Counted from the first letter of the stretch, positions 1 to 9,933 are shown. The stretch: 64,000 nt of DNA from Catenuloplanes indicus (GCF_030813715.1 NZ_JAUSUZ010000001.1:6262001-6326000), one strand, 5' to 3'. The notes: generated by a model from the letters alone, not told the origin. A program made the numbers and translations.

Positions 1-948
1 CCGCAGCGACGCCGCCGACCAGGTCAGATCGATCCTGGCCGCGGCCGCCCCGGCGTGCCGGATGACGTTGGTCAGCGACTCCTGCACCACGCGGTAGACC
101 GCGACTGCGACCTCGGCCGGCACCGCCGCACGCTCGCCGTGCTCGGTGACCCTGACCGCCAGCCCGGCCTCCCGCGCCCGCGCGGCCAGCGCGGGAACGG
201 CGTCCAGCCCGGGTTGCGGCGCACGGTCGTCCGGGCCGCCGCGGAGCACGCCGAGCGCGCGGCGCAGCTGGGTGAGCGCGTCGCGGGCGGTGCCGGAGAT
301 CGCGTCGAACGCGCGCGCGGCCCGGTCCGGATCGCGGTGTACCAGCAGCGGCCCGGCCTCGGCCTGCACCGCGATCATGCTGATCGAGTGGGCCAGGATG
401 TCGTGCATGTCGCGGGCGATCCGCTCGCGCTCGCGGGCGGCCACCGCGGCCCGCTCCTCCGCGTGCCGCAGCGCGCGCTCCTCCAGCAACGCGATCCGGT
501 CCCGGCGGGCCCGGGCGCCGGTGCCGAGCGCGAACGCGGCCACGAAGACGCTGCTGGACGTGAGCACCGAGCCGACCGGCTTGTCCAGTGTCTGCTGGGT
601 GAAGACCAGCCCGGCCACCGTGCCGGCGACCAGCACGGCGCGCGCCGCGAACGGGCTCGCTGCGGCGACCGTGTAGGTGGCGACCAGCTGCCCGTACGGC
701 CAGTCGATGAAGCCGTGCACCGCGATCAGCCCGATCGAGCCGGCCCCGCAGACCGCGGCGACCGGGAACGGCGCCCGCTGCCGCCAGACCAGCGGCAGCG
801 CGGAGACCGCGGCGAAGACGAGCACGATCGGCCGCGGGTCCTCGACCGCGCCGTGCCCGCCGATGGTCAGCAGGAAGCAGGCGATCGCGACCGCCGCGTC
901 CACCGCCGCCGGATTGCGCCTCGCCCGCGCCTTGGCCCGCTCCCACAC
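1..948 (-). CDS. NarL-type two-component sensor histidine kinase, truncated by window edge
   Basis: I read this directly from the reverse strand: a GTG at 948 opens a frame that stays open for 316 codons to base 1. The first ~150 residues are hydrophobic with several membrane segments (FLLTIGGHGAV, AAVCGAGSIGLIAV and others), followed by a linker rich in Arg/Glu. The dimerisation/phospho-acceptor box is ERERIARDMHDILAHSISM (about residue 175), the HisKA_3 form used by DesK/NarX-like kinases; the histidine is present. The N-box of the ATPase domain, VVQESLTNVIRHAG, lies near residue 293, so the end of the ATP-binding domain is outside the window. Such kinases normally pair with a LuxR-type regulator, which would be further left. 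It starts 41 bases after the mutT1 stop. The exact GTG start is uncertain. Confidence 0.85.
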   Translation of the reverse strand, partial: MWERAKARARRNPAAVDAAVAIACFLLTIGGHGAVEDPRPIVLVFAAVSALPLVWRQRAPFPVAAVCGAGSIGLIAVHGFIDWPYGQLVATYTVAAASPFAARAVLVAGTVAGLVFTQQTLDKPVGSVLTSSSVFVAAFALGTGARARRDRIALLEERALRHAEERAAVAARERERIARDMHDILAHSISMIAVQAEAGPLLVHRDPDRAARAFDAISGTARDALTQLRRALGVLRGGPDDRAPQPGLDAVPALAARAREAGLAVRVTEHGERAAVPAEVAVAVYRVVQESLTNVIRHAGAAAARIDLTWSAASLR

Positions 949-989
949 GCACGCAGTATCCGCCGTACGGCCGGGTGCGCGCCTCCCTC

Positions 990-1955
990 TCAGGAGCGAG
1001 ACGACGCCTGGACCACGCGGGAGTCGGACGGCAGGAGACGGTCCCAGCCGATCAGCCGGTCGCCGGCGAAGGCGAGCAGCCAGCCGGTCCCCTTCGGGCT
1101 GTGGAAGTCGCGCGGTGTGCCCTGCCCGGCCACCCGGCACAGCGCATCCGGGATGATCTTGCCCTGGCTGCAGACCACGACCGGCTCACCGGCCGCGGCC
1201 AGCGCGCGGATCCGCTCGGCCGCGACCTCGTGCCGCTGCTCGGGCCGGTCGCCGGAGCGCGGCTCGTCGAACGACGCGTCCACCTCGACCGGCAGGTCCA
1301 CGGCAGCGGCCAGCGGCGCCAGCGTCTGCTGGCAGCGCCGCGGCGACGCGGAGATCAGCCGTTGCGGGCCGAGGTGCGCGCACAGCTCGGCCAGCTCGCG
1401 GGACTCCAGCGCACCCGCCTCGTCCAGCGGCCGGGCCGAGTCCGCGCCGGGCCAGGCCTCGCGGCGACCGGCGTGCCCGTGCCGGACCACGGCCAGCACG
1501 GCGGTGATCGGCGGCAGTGCGGCGAACGCGTCGACCACCCGGCCGTCGTGCGGATAGCTGAGCAGCTTCCGGGCCTCCGGGACCGGCAGCCAGCGCAGGT
1601 CGTCGACCTCCGCGTTCGGCGTGAACGGGCCGGCCTCGACGTCCGGGCGGGGCCGCATCGACCAGTACTCGACCAGTTTCGCGGCGTCCCGGGTCTCGTA
1701 CCGGATGGCGGGCAGGCGGACCTGGGGGACCGCCGGTACCGCGGTCTCCTCGCCGACCTCGCGCACGGCCGCGGTCAGCGGGTGCTCGCCCGGGTCCAGC
1801 TTGCCCTTGGGCAGCGACCAGTCGTCGTACTTCGGACGGTGGATCAGGCAGATCTCCGGTCCGCCGGCGGCCGGGCGCCACAGGACGCCGCCGGCCGCCC
1901 GCACGGTTCTCAGCGCAGCCAAGCGGTCTTCTTCGGTCGTACCGCGTTCTCCCAC
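990..1955 (-). CDS. mutT1: MutT1-like Nudix hydrolase with C-terminal histidine phosphatase domain
   Basis: Two domains. The N-terminal half is a Nudix hydrolase: the box GKLDPGEHPLTAAVREVGEE (about residues 50-70) has the expected Gly, Glu and REVxEE pattern, with Ala in place of the last box Gly. The C-terminal half is a histidine phosphatase: VVRHGHAG (about residue 158) carries the catalytic RHG. Mycobacterial MutT1 has this architecture and hydrolyses 8-oxo-dGTP/8-oxo-GTP and diadenosine polyphosphates; activity here is inferred. The longest reading frame overlaps the upstream CYTH-CHAD gene by 46 bases. A GTG at 1904 (VRAAGGVLWR), six bases after that gene's stop, is an attractive alternative start allowing translational coupling. 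Its place beside ppk matches mycobacterial gene order. Confidence 0.9.
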   Translation of the reverse strand: MGERGTTEEDRLAALRTVRAAGGVLWRPAAGGPEICLIHRPKYDDWSLPKGKLDPGEHPLTAAVREVGEETAVPAVPQVRLPAIRYETRDAAKLVEYWSMRPRPDVEAGPFTPNAEVDDLRWLPVPEARKLLSYPHDGRVVDAFAALPPITAVLAVVRHGHAGRREAWPGADSARPLDEAGALESRELAELCAHLGPQRLISASPRRCQQTLAPLAAAVDLPVEVDASFDEPRSGDRPEQRHEVAAERIRALAAAGEPVVVCSQGKIIPDALCRVAGQGTPRDFHSPKGTGWLLAFAGDRLIGWDRLLPSDSRVVQASSRS

Positions 1956-3451
1956 GCCGCGGGGAATGCCCCGCGAACGGCGTGGATAACCGCGCGTTCC
2001 CGTTCGGCCAGCCGGCCGGCCGTCACTGCCATGCCATGATCATCCGGCTTCTCGGCCGCCAGGTCCAGCCACGTCTGGGCGGCCATCGCGGCGTCCTGGT
2101 GCTCGCCGAGCAGATTCTGCACCTTGGAGAGTGCCTTGCCGAGCGCGGCGGCCGGCCCGCCGAGCACCGGGGCGACGGCCTCCACCGCGTACCGGGCGCG
2201 CTTGCCGTTGATCCGCACGCCGTGCCAGCGCTCGTCGGAGTCGCCGGTGTGCAGGTCGGCCGCGCCGGCCACGCCCTTGCCGCCGTTGACCAGCACGTCC
2301 CACGGGCGGGCCACCAGGTGCGGCAGCACCTCGGCCGCGGGCGCGTCCGCGTCCGGCGACAGCTTCGGCTCCCGTGCGGCCTCGACCAGCAGGTCCACCA
2401 GCTTCCGGTAGCGCGCCGTGCGCAGCGCCGCGTCCAGCTCGGCCAGCGCCTTGCGCTGCCGCTTCGCCAGCCGGGCGTCCAGCCGGTCCACGGCCCGCTC
2501 GTCGAGCGGTGCCAGCGGGTCCAGCGCGGCGGTCCGGCGCAGCCGGGCGCGCAGCACCTCGGCGTCGCGGGCCGCGCCGAGCACCCCGGCGATCCAGCCC
2601 AGCTCGTCCCGCAGCGTGCGCGCCCAGGACGTCTTCACCAGCACGCCGAACGTGCGCAGGTCGCTGCGCAGCCGGCGGCAGCCGACCCGCATCTGGTGCA
2701 CCGCGGTGTCGCCGTCCGGCAGCGGCGTGCCGAGCCGGACCAGCGGGTCGTGCGCCAGGATGCGGCCGATGCCGTCCCGGATCGCGGCGGTCACCACGTC
2801 GCCCGCGGTCGGCGCGTCCGGCAGGTCGCCGGCCGGCACCAGGTCAGGTGCCGCGCTCGCGGCCGCGCCCATCGCCCGCGCGTGCTTCGGCGTGAACGTC
2901 CCGGCCGTGGCGCCCGCCTTGACCAGCAGCGCCTCCACCTGGTCGAGCAGCGCCGGGTCGCCGTCCGCGCGCTCCACCTCGACCTCGCGGAACGTGGACC
3001 GGACCTTCTCGCCGTCCAGCACCTCGACGGTGTCGTCGTCCAGCTCGGCCAGCACGGTGCCGTCGCCGGACTGCAGCAGGTACGCCCGGCGCGCGCTGCG
3101 GACCACCACGGCCGGGACCAGCTCCTCACCCCGCGCGTACGGCGTGACCAGCGCGGACATCTCGGCCGGCGGCGTCTTTGCCTTCTTGCCGGCCCGGGAG
3201 ATCTCGTGCCGGGTGCCGGGCACGTCCGCCGGGAGCTTCACGGTCCACGGCTCGTCGTCGCCCTTGCGGAACCGCAGCGAGACGCCGGCCCGGGCCAGCC
3301 GCAGATCCTCGGTGTCGAAGTAGGTGGCGGTCAGCACCTTCGGGTCCTTGGCCACGACCCGCCCGCCGGAGGGCAGGGCGCCGGTCAGGTCCGGCAGGTC
3401 GAATTCCGGGGCCACCTCGTACTTGCGCTCTTCCTCCAGCATGGTCGTCAC
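1910..3451 (-). CDS. CYTH and CHAD domain protein
   Basis: The N-terminal ~200 residues form a CYTH (triphosphate tunnel metalloenzyme) domain, marked by the ExExK motif in LEEERKYEV at the start and by alternating basic/acidic strands (FRKGDDEPWTVKLP). From about residue 215 a helical CHAD domain follows, with conserved histidine/arginine positions such as VHQMRVGCRRLRSDLRTF and WHGVRINGKRARY. CYTH proteins act on triphosphates; CHAD domains are reported to bind polyphosphate granules. Lying 38 bases downstream of ppk, it is probably part of a polyphosphate module, either as a polyphosphate-associated protein or a tripolyphosphatase. The precise substrate cannot be told. GTG start at 3451; an ATG three codons later is also possible. 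Confidence 0.9.
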   Translation of the reverse strand: MTTMLEEERKYEVAPEFDLPDLTGALPSGGRVVAKDPKVLTATYFDTEDLRLARAGVSLRFRKGDDEPWTVKLPADVPGTRHEISRAGKKAKTPPAEMSALVTPYARGEELVPAVVVRSARRAYLLQSGDGTVLAELDDDTVEVLDGEKVRSTFREVEVERADGDPALLDQVEALLVKAGATAGTFTPKHARAMGAAASAAPDLVPAGDLPDAPTAGDVVTAAIRDGIGRILAHDPLVRLGTPLPDGDTAVHQMRVGCRRLRSDLRTFGVLVKTSWARTLRDELGWIAGVLGAARDAEVLRARLRRTAALDPLAPLDERAVDRLDARLAKRQRKALAELDAALRTARYRKLVDLLVEAAREPKLSPDADAPAAEVLPHLVARPWDVLVNGGKGVAGAADLHTGDSDERWHGVRINGKRARYAVEAVAPVLGGPAAALGKALSKVQNLLGEHQDAAMAAQTWLDLAAEKPDDHGMAVTAGRLAERERAVIHAVRGAFPAAWENAVRPKKTAWLR

Positions 3452-3489
3452 GATAACCGCCGAAAGTTAACCGCCTCGTCGGAACGCGT

Positions 3490-5874
3490 TCAGCCGTTGG
3501 ACCGGATCGTGCGCCGCAGCAGCACCGACTGCAGGTGGGTGAGCGGCTTGTCGACCGTGGACACCCGGCGCAGCCAGGTGCCGTCCGGCTGCAGGTCGAA
3601 GCCCTCGCACTCGTCGCTCATCGAGATCCGCAGCACGGTCTCCAGCTCGCGGGTGGCGACCGGGTCGGTCACCTGCACCAGCGCCTCGACGCGACGGTCC
3701 AGGTTGCGGTGCATCATGTCCGCGGAGCCGATCCAGAACTCGGCCGGGTCCTCGTGCCGGCCGGCCTCCGCGTCCGCCCGGGACGGCCCCGGGCCGAACC
3801 GGAAGATGCGCGAGTGCTCCAGGAACCGTCCCACGATCGAGCGGACCCGGATGTTCTCCGACAGGCCGGGCACGCCGGGCCGCAGCGCACACATGCCGCG
3901 CACCACCACCTCGATCCGCACGCCGGCCCGGGACGCCCGGTAGAGCGCGTCGATGAACTCCTCGTCGACCAGCGAGTTCACCTTGATCTGGACCAGCGTC
4001 GGCAGGCCGCGCTGGGCCCGCTCGATCTGCCGCTCGATCCGCTCGATCAGGCCCCGGCGCACGCCGTGCGGTGCCACCAGCAGCCGGCGGTACGCGGTCT
4101 GCCGGCTGTACCCGGTGAGCACGTTGAACAGGTCGGTGACGTCCGCACCCACCTCGGGGTCCGCGGTGAGCAGCCCGAAGTCCTCGTACAGTCGCGCGGT
4201 CTTGGGGTGGTAGTTGCCGGTGCCGATGTGGCAGTACCGGCGGATCTGCGCGCCCTCCTGCCGTACCACCAGGGAGGTCTTGCAGTGGGTCTTGAGGCCG
4301 ACCAGGCCGTAGACCACGTGGCAGCCGGCCCGCTCCAGCTTCCGCGCCCAGCCGATGTTGGCCTGCTCGTCGAAGCGTGCCTTCAGCTCGACCAGCACGA
4401 CCACCTGCTTGCCCGCGCCGGCCGCCTCGACCAGCGCGTCCACGATGGGCGAGTCGCCGCTGGTGCGGTACAGCGTCTGCTTGATGGCCAGCACGTTCGG
4501 GTCGGCGGCGGCCTGCTCGATGAACCGCTGCACGCTGGTGGAGAACGCGTGGTACGGGTGGTGCACCAGCACGTCGCCGTCCCGCAGCGAGGCGAAGATG
4601 CTGCGCGGCACCTCGCCGTCGATCAGCCGCGGGTGGGTGGCCGGCACGTACGGCTTGTCCTTCAGGTCCGGCCGGTCCACCGCGCCGTAGATCTGCCACA
4701 GCGCGGACATGTCCAGCAGGCCGGGCACCCGCAGCACGTCGTGGCTGTCCACGTCCAGCTCGCGGACCAGCACCTCGAGCATGTGGTCGGAGATGGACGC
4801 GGCCACCTCCAGCCGCACCGGCGGGCCGAACCGGCGCTGCGCCAGCTCCCGCTCCAGCGCCTTGAGCAGGTCCTCGTCCCGGTCCTCGTCGACCTCCAGC
4901 TCCGCGTTGCGGGTCACCCGGAACAGGTGGCACTCGACCACCTGCATGCCGGAGAAGAGCTGGTCGAGGTGGACCGAGATGAGGTCCTCGACCGGCAGGA
5001 AGCGCGCGGTCTGGCCGGGGGAGTTGACCACCACGAACCGGGGCACGTTGTTCGGTACCTTGATCCGGGCGAACAGCTCCTGACCGTTCTCCGGCGCCTT
5101 CACCGAGACCGCGAGGTTGAGCGAGCGGGACGAGATGTACGGGAACGGGTGCGCGTGGTCCACGGCCAGCGGCGTCAGCACCGGGAAGATGTGCTCCCGG
5201 AAGTACGTCCGCAGCTCCTCGCGCTCGCCGTCGTCCAGGTCGGCCCAGTGCACCAGGTGGATGCCCTCGGCCGCCATCTTCGGTGCGACCTCGTCGCTGA
5301 AGCAGGCCGCGTGCCGGGCGACCAGGCCGGCCGTCTTCTCCAGGATCATCCGCAGCTGGGTGCGCAGCGGCAGCTGGTCACCGCCGCGGACCGGGATGCC
5401 GGCCTGTATGCGCCGCATCAGCCCGGCGATCCGCACCATGTAGAACTCGTCGAGGTTGCTGGCGAAGATGGCCAGGAACTTGGCGCGCTCCAGCAGCCGG
5501 GTGTCCGGGTCCTCGGCCAGCGCCAGCACCCGGGCGTTGAAGTCCAGCCAGGACAGCTCGCGGTTGAGGAACCGGTCCTCCGGCAGCGACTCGTCCGGCA
5601 CCGGGTCCGCGCCGAGCAGATCCTCTATCGGCATCTCCTGCACCGGCGGGATCTCGGTCGCGGTGTCGGACATCTGGTCCTGGCTCATGTCAGCCACCTC
5701 TCCGGCGTCGGTCGTCACGGGCGATCCGGCTTCATCGGCGGAGGAGTCGCGGCCCGCGTGCAGCGGTTCGTGATCGTCGCTGCGCGGCACCTCGACCCTA
5801 GCAGCAGGAACATCGGCGCGAATGAATCTGCCGTCGGGGCCTCGGTGGCGGACGGTGCCTGGCGCGGTGTTCAC
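3490..5874 (-). CDS. ppk: Polyphosphate kinase 1
   Basis: Makes polyphosphate from ATP (reversible) through a phosphohistidine intermediate. Family hallmarks are present: [19 protein letters not shown] at the N-domain, [19 protein letters not shown], the catalytic stretch [19 protein letters not shown] with the phospho-accepting His, and the PLD-like second half ([20 protein letters not shown]). The C-terminus [20 protein letters not shown] is typical. The 794-residue frame starts at a GTG (5874), but an ATG at 5688 (MSQDQMSD) has a clear ribosome binding site (GGAGAGG) and removes a 62-residue poorly conserved leader, so it is a serious alternative. First gene of ppk - CYTH/CHAD - mutT1 on the minus strand. 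Confidence 0.95.
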   Translation of the reverse strand: MNTAPGTVRHRGPDGRFIRADVPAARVEVPRSDDHEPLHAGRDSSADEAGSPVTTDAGEVADMSQDQMSDTATEIPPVQEMPIEDLLGADPVPDESLPEDRFLNRELSWLDFNARVLALAEDPDTRLLERAKFLAIFASNLDEFYMVRIAGLMRRIQAGIPVRGGDQLPLRTQLRMILEKTAGLVARHAACFSDEVAPKMAAEGIHLVHWADLDDGEREELRTYFREHIFPVLTPLAVDHAHPFPYISSRSLNLAVSVKAPENGQELFARIKVPNNVPRFVVVNSPGQTARFLPVEDLISVHLDQLFSGMQVVECHLFRVTRNAELEVDEDRDEDLLKALERELAQRRFGPPVRLEVAASISDHMLEVLVRELDVDSHDVLRVPGLLDMSALWQIYGAVDRPDLKDKPYVPATHPRLIDGEVPRSIFASLRDGDVLVHHPYHAFSTSVQRFIEQAAADPNVLAIKQTLYRTSGDSPIVDALVEAAGAGKQVVVLVELKARFDEQANIGWARKLERAGCHVVYGLVGLKTHCKTSLVVRQEGAQIRRYCHIGTGNYHPKTARLYEDFGLLTADPEVGADVTDLFNVLTGYSRQTAYRRLLVAPHGVRRGLIERIERQIERAQRGLPTLVQIKVNSLVDEEFIDALYRASRAGVRIEVVVRGMCALRPGVPGLSENIRVRSIVGRFLEHSRIFRFGPGPSRADAEAGRHEDPAEFWIGSADMMHRNLDRRVEALVQVTDPVATRELETVLRISMSDECEGFDLQPDGTWLRRVSTVDKPLTHLQSVLLRRTIRSNG

Positions 5875-5929
5875 CGAATCATCATCACCCGAAAAAAGTT
5901 ACTGAAACGTGAATTCCGCTTCGGAACGG

Positions 5930-6127
5930 TCAGGTCAGGCCGGGAAAGGTGATCGAGATTACCTCGCCCTGATCATCGCGGTCGATGGTCATCCGCTGGC
6001 CGAGCCGGAGCAGCCGCAGCCCGGACGCGGCGAAGGCGTCCGCGCCGAAGGCCACCTCGCTCCCGTCGTCCAGCAGCACCGTGCCGTGATGGGTGTCCTC
6101 GTCGAAGCGCGCAACGGTCCCCTGCAT
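5930..6127 (-). CDS. Small OB-fold / cold-shock-like protein
   Basis: A 65-residue protein. Its layout (QGTVARFDEDTHHGTVLLDD, then EVAFGADAF, then LRLLRLGQRMTI and a final GEVISITF) resembles a cold-shock domain: five short beta strands with a GTV-x-x-F opening. The aromatic RNA-binding pair seen in true CspA proteins (KWFN...GFGFI) is missing: the phenylalanine of the first strand remains, but the GFGFI segment reads HGTVLL. So it may be an OB fold with altered or lost nucleic-acid binding. It sits alone between fbiD and ppk, 72 and 55 bases away. Function unknown. Confidence 0.7.
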   Translation of the reverse strand: MQGTVARFDEDTHHGTVLLDDGSEVAFGADAFAASGLRLLRLGQRMTIDRDDQGEVISITFPGLT

Positions 6128-6199
6128 GGACCAAACCCTAAACCCGGCGCGGGTACGAGGTGATGCACTTCAGGCGGCTGAGGCGCCGGGCGGCCGGGG

Positions 6200-6844
6200 T
6201 CAGCGGGGCGTCGATGCGGGGCCGCACGGCGCCGGGACCAGCGCGCCGGTGTGCGTGCCCACGCCGAGGCGGTGCGCCGCGTCGAGGTCCGCGCCGGTGT
6301 CCACGTCCCGGCGCAGGCTGGGCCAGTCACCGCTCAGCGCGACCGCGCCGGACGCCGCGTGCGCGGCCGCGGACGGGCCGCCGAAGCGCGGGTCCAGCGG
6401 CACGCCGGGCGGCGCGGTCAGCAGCACGGTGCCGACGCCGGGCGCGTCCGCGGCGAACCGGCGCCGGGCCGGCGGCTCCGCGGCCGCGCGCAGTGCCGCG
6501 GACAGCTCCGCCGGGCGCAGCGCGGGCAGGTCGGCGGTGATCGCGGCACGCCAGGACCGGGCGGGCAGGCCGCTCTCCCCGTACCGGATGGCGGGGTTGA
6601 GACCGGCGGCCGGCGTGTCCGGCGCGACCCGGGCGCCGAGCCCGGTCACCACCTCGGCCACCGCCGGATCGTCCGTGACCACCAGCACCTCGCCGACCTC
6701 CGGGCAGGACAGCACCGCGGCCACGGTGTCCCGGGCGAGCGCCAGCGCCAGCCGCTCGTGCGCCGCCGCCGGGACCGCACCGCGCAGCCGGCTCTTGCCC
6801 ACCGACACCGGCTTGACCGGGATGACGACCGCCCACCTCTGCAC
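6200..6844 (-). CDS. fbiD: FbiD/CofC guanylyltransferase for coenzyme F420
   Basis: A 214-residue nucleotidyltransferase that activates phosphoenolpyruvate (actinobacterial FbiD) or 2-phospho-L-lactate (archaeal CofC) with GTP, the first step of the F420 side chain. The N-terminal WAVVIPVKPVSVGKSRLRG is the signature with the conserved Lys-Ser-Arg, followed by VVTDDPAVAEVV and GLNPAIRYGE, and a late acidic site FGGPSAAAH. The open frame runs further upstream, into the region leading plsC on the opposite strand, but homology begins at VQRWAVV, so GTG 6844 is chosen. A CACGAT-like -10 lies 6 bases before this GTG. In M. tuberculosis fbiD is also next to ppk. Confidence 0.9.
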   Translation of the reverse strand: MQRWAVVIPVKPVSVGKSRLRGAVPAAAHERLALALARDTVAAVLSCPEVGEVLVVTDDPAVAEVVTGLGARVAPDTPAAGLNPAIRYGESGLPARSWRAAITADLPALRPAELSAALRAAAEPPARRRFAADAPGVGTVLLTAPPGVPLDPRFGGPSAAAHAASGAVALSGDWPSLRRDVDTGADLDAAHRLGVGTHTGALVPAPCGPASTPR

Positions 6845-7041
6845 CGATTCATCGTGCCAGCTCGGCGTGCCGCCATCGACCCGCGGTGCGCGGCCGGGAC
6901 GGCCGGCGGTGTGGCGCATCCGCCCCGCCCTGGTCTGACGGACTCGGGGCAGGCATGATTTCGCAACAGGCCGTGCACGGTCTCCGGCCTGCGGGATACG
7001 GCGCAGGCGGCCGTGCCCCGGAAGGGACAGGGGGATCCGCC

Positions 7042-7812
7042 GTGGCACCGCACAGACTCGGTCTCCTGCAGAGGCTGGCCGCGTGGATCGTGATTCCCAC
7101 CATGCACGTCTGGACACGGTCGACCTGGCGTGGCGCGCACCACATGCCCAAGGACCGCGGCTTCATCCTGGTGGTGAACCACTCCTCGCACTTCGACCCG
7201 TTCCCGGTCGCCGACTTCCTCTACAGCAACGGCGTCTGGCCGCGGTTCCTCGGCAAGGCCAGCCTGTTCCGGCTGCCGGTGATCGGGCCGTGGCTCGGCC
7301 GGATCAAGCAGGTCCCGGTCGAGCGCGGCAGCGCGGAGGCGGCCCAGTCGGTGGAGACGCTGGCCGTGGCGGTGCGCGAGGGCGGCGCCGTGGTGATCTA
7401 CCCGGAGGGCACCACCACCCGGCACCCCGACCTGTGGCCGATGCACGGCAAGACCGGCGCGGCCCGGCTGGCGCTGCTCACCGGCGCCCCGGTGATCCCG
7501 GTCGCCCAGTGGGGCGCGCACCGGGTGTTCGACCCCCGGGACGGAAAGTTTCGCCTTACCCTGCGGACACCCGTGACCGTGGTGGCCGGTCCGCCGATGG
7601 ACCTGAGCCGGTGGGCCGGCGCGGTGCCGACCCGCGAGGTGCTGGACGAGGTCACCGAGGCGATGATGACGGAGGTCCGCGACCTGCTCGCGGAGATCCG
7701 CGGTGGCACCCCGCCGCCGCTGTGGCAGCACTCGGCAGCGCCGCGCCGCGGCCGGCCCGAGGCGGCGAGCGAGCCCGCCGGACGCGTGGGCGAGCGGGAG
7801 GGAAAGGCCTGA
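7042..7812 (+). CDS. plsC: 1-acyl-sn-glycerol-3-phosphate acyltransferase (PlsC family)
   Basis: A 256-residue acyltransferase of phospholipid synthesis, transferring an acyl chain to lysophosphatidic acid or a related acceptor. The catalytic HX4D motif is NHSSHFDPF (residues 46-54 from the chosen start), the glycerophosphate-binding block is [22 protein letters not shown] and the FPEG-type motif is [12 protein letters not shown] longer frame starts at 6886, but GTG 7042 has a purine-rich ribosome binding site (GGGACAGGGGG) and matches where homology begins. The stop overlaps the gpsA start by one base (TGATG), so the two glycerolipid genes are translationally coupled. The Pro/Arg-rich tail after residue 235 is typical of actinobacterial members. 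Confidence 0.9.
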   Translation: MAPHRLGLLQRLAAWIVIPTMHVWTRSTWRGAHHMPKDRGFILVVNHSSHFDPFPVADFLYSNGVWPRFLGKASLFRLPVIGPWLGRIKQVPVERGSAEAAQSVETLAVAVREGGAVVIYPEGTTTRHPDLWPMHGKTGAARLALLTGAPVIPVAQWGAHRVFDPRDGKFRLTLRTPVTVVAGPPMDLSRWAGAVPTREVLDEVTEAMMTEVRDLLAEIRGGTPPPLWQHSAAPRRGRPEAASEPAGRVGEREGKA

Positions 7813-8810
7813 TGCGGGCAGCCGTGCTGGGTGCCGGTTCCTGGGGGACCGCGTTCGCGAAAGTGCTGGCGGACGCCGGTACGGACGTGACGGTGTGGGC
7901 ACGCCGGGAGGAGGTGGCCGCCTCGATCCGGGACCGGCGGGTGAATCCGGACTACTTCCCGCAGACCCGGCTGCCGGACCGGATCACCGCCACCGCGCAC
8001 GCGGGCGAGGCGATCACCGGCGCGGAGGTGGTGGTGCTCGCGGTGCCGTCGCAGACGCTGCGCGGCAACCTCGCGGAGTGGGTACGGCACCTGGAGCCGG
8101 ACGCGTCGCTGGTGTCCCTGATGAAGGGCATCGAGCTGAGCACCACGAAGCGGATGAGCGAGGTCATCGTGGAGACCTCCGGCGTCGCCGCGGAGCGGGT
8201 GGTCGTGGTCACCGGCCCGAACCTGGCGCCGGAGATCATGCTGGAGCAGCCCGCCGCGACCGTGGTCGCCTGCACCGACCTGGACCGTGCCAAGGCGGTG
8301 CAGAAGGCGGTCACCGCGCCCTACCTGCGGCCGTACACGAACACCGACGTGATCGGCTGCGAGCTCGGCGGCGCGGTGAAGAACGTGATCGCGCTCGCCT
8401 ACGGCGTGGCCACCGCGATGGGGCTGGGCGACAACACGAAGGCGACGCTGATCACCCGCGGCCTGGCCGAGACGCTCCGGCTCGGCGTGGCGCTCGGCGC
8501 GGACCCGCTCACGTTCGCCGGTCTGGCCGGCCTCGGTGACCTGGTCGCCACCTGCTCGTCGCCGTTCTCCCGGAACCGGACGTTCGGCGAGCACCTGGGC
8601 CGCGGCGAGACGCTGGAGGAGGCGCAGACCTCGACCCGGCAGACGGCCGAGGGCGTGAAGAGCTGCCTGGGCATCCGGGACCTGGCCCGCAAGCACGGCG
8701 TGGACATGCCGATCACCGAGCAGGTGGAGCGGATCTGCCACGAGGGCGTCGCGCCGAAGGTGGCGATGCTCGCACTGATGAACCGCGAGCTGCAGCACGA
8801 GGTCCGTTAG
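7812..8810 (+). CDS. gpsA: NAD(P)-dependent glycerol-3-phosphate dehydrogenase
   Basis: Reduces dihydroxyacetone phosphate to sn-glycerol 3-phosphate, the backbone for phospholipids. The 332-residue protein has the dinucleotide fold [16 protein letters not shown] at the N-terminus, [12 protein letters not shown], the catalytic lysine in [15 protein letters not shown] (about residue 185), and the substrate site [19 protein letters not shown]. Length is normal. Start ATG 7812 overlaps the plsC stop. From memory, in M. tuberculosis gpsA2 is directly followed by ddlA; here one PLP enzyme gene and a ~10 kb accessory block separate gpsA from the Ddl-like gene at 20.3 kb. Confidence 0.96.
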   Translation: MRAAVLGAGSWGTAFAKVLADAGTDVTVWARREEVAASIRDRRVNPDYFPQTRLPDRITATAHAGEAITGAEVVVLAVPSQTLRGNLAEWVRHLEPDASLVSLMKGIELSTTKRMSEVIVETSGVAAERVVVVTGPNLAPEIMLEQPAATVVACTDLDRAKAVQKAVTAPYLRPYTNTDVIGCELGGAVKNVIALAYGVATAMGLGDNTKATLITRGLAETLRLGVALGADPLTFAGLAGLGDLVATCSSPFSRNRTFGEHLGRGETLEEAQTSTRQTAEGVKSCLGIRDLARKHGVDMPITEQVERICHEGVAPKVAMLALMNRELQHEVR

Positions 8811-8817
8811 GCGGATC

Positions 8818-9933
8818 ATGGGCGACATGAGTCTTGACGGTGACGGCACCCGGGTGGTGCACGCGGGCCTGCCGGATCCGGTGCCGGGCGAGCCGTTCCT
8901 GCCCGGTCCGGTCTTCGCGGCGCCCTACCACCTCGACCCGGTGGCCGGTCCGGCCGCGGCGGCCGACGGGTACGGGCGGCCGGACAACCGCACCCGGCGC
9001 GCGCTGGAGACCGCGATCGGCGAGCTGGAGGGCGGCGACACGCTGGCGTTCGCGTCCGGCCAGGCCGCGATCACGGCGGCGCTGCTGACCGTGCTGCGGC
9101 CGGGCGACGCGGTGCTGCTGCCGTCGGACGGCTACTTCGCGGTGCGCGCGTTCGCCGCGGCCACGCTCGCCGAGCTGGGCGTGGACGTGCGGACCGCGCC
9201 GACGGCCGGGCCGTACCCGTCGTTCGAGGGCATCCGCCTGGTGCTGCTGGAGACGCCGGCCAACCCGGGCCTGGACGTCTGCGACGTGCGCGCGGTCGCC
9301 GAGGCCGCGCACGCCGCCGGCGCGCTGGTCGCGGTGGACAACACCGCGGCGACGCCGCTCGGCCAGCGCCCGCTGGAGCTGGGCGCGGATCTGGTGGTGG
9401 CGTCCGGCACCAAGGCGCTGACCGGCCACTCCGATCTGCTGCTCGGGTACGTCAGCACGCGCGACGGGTCCCTGCTGTCCCGGCTGACCACCTGGCGCGC
9501 GCAGACCGGCGGCGTGCCGGGCGCGTTCGACTGCTGGCTGGCGCACCGCTCGCTGGGCACGCTCGACCTGCGGCTGGCCCGGCAGACCGGGAACGCGGCC
9601 GCGCTCGCGCCGGTGCTGGCCGCGCACCCGGCGGTCACCGGCGTGCGCTGGCCCGGCCTGCCGGACGACCCGGCATACCCGGTGGCGAGCGCGCAGATGC
9701 GCCGGATCCCCGGCCTGATCGGCTTCGATCTCGGCTCCGCGGAGCGGGTGGCCGCGTTCCTGCGCCGGTCCCGGCTGGTCTTCGCGGCCACGTCGTTCGG
9801 CGGGCTGCACACCACCGCGGACCGCCGCGCGCAGTGGGGCGACGACACCACCGCCGGCTTCGTCCGCCTGTCCTGCGGCATCGAGGACCCGGACGACCTG
9901 ATCGCGGACATCACGGCCGCGCTGGACGGTTAG
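8818..9933 (+). CDS. Cys/Met-metabolism PLP enzyme, cystathionine gamma-lyase/synthase type
   Basis: A 371-residue fold-type I PLP enzyme of the trans-sulfuration family. Evidence: the substrate loop YGRPDNRTRRALE, ALASGQAA-type motif (FASGQAAITAAL), LLETPANPGLDVCD, VDNTAATPLGQRPLELGADLVV and the PLP lysine in SGTKALTGHSDLLLG. The Cys/Met family normally has YSRxxNPT where this protein has YGRPDNRT, so substrate preference (cystathionine, homocysteine, methionine) cannot be assigned. It starts 7 bases after gpsA and could be co-transcribed. ATG at 8818 and ATG at 8827 are both possible starts. Confidence 0.85.
   Translation: MGDMSLDGDGTRVVHAGLPDPVPGEPFLPGPVFAAPYHLDPVAGPAAAADGYGRPDNRTRRALETAIGELEGGDTLAFASGQAAITAALLTVLRPGDAVLLPSDGYFAVRAFAAATLAELGVDVRTAPTAGPYPSFEGIRLVLLETPANPGLDVCDVRAVAEAAHAAGALVAVDNTAATPLGQRPLELGADLVVASGTKALTGHSDLLLGYVSTRDGSLLSRLTTWRAQTGGVPGAFDCWLAHRSLGTLDLRLARQTGNAAALAPVLAAHPAVTGVRWPGLPDDPAYPVASAQMRRIPGLIGFDLGSAERVAAFLRRSRLVFAATSFGGLHTTADRRAQWGDDTTAGFVRLSCGIEDPDDLIADITAALDG

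Noticed and set aside
5860-5890. Possible PHO box at the ppk start (GTTCACC on the plus strand).
   Set aside because: Only one unit is good; the expected second unit at 11 bases is missing.
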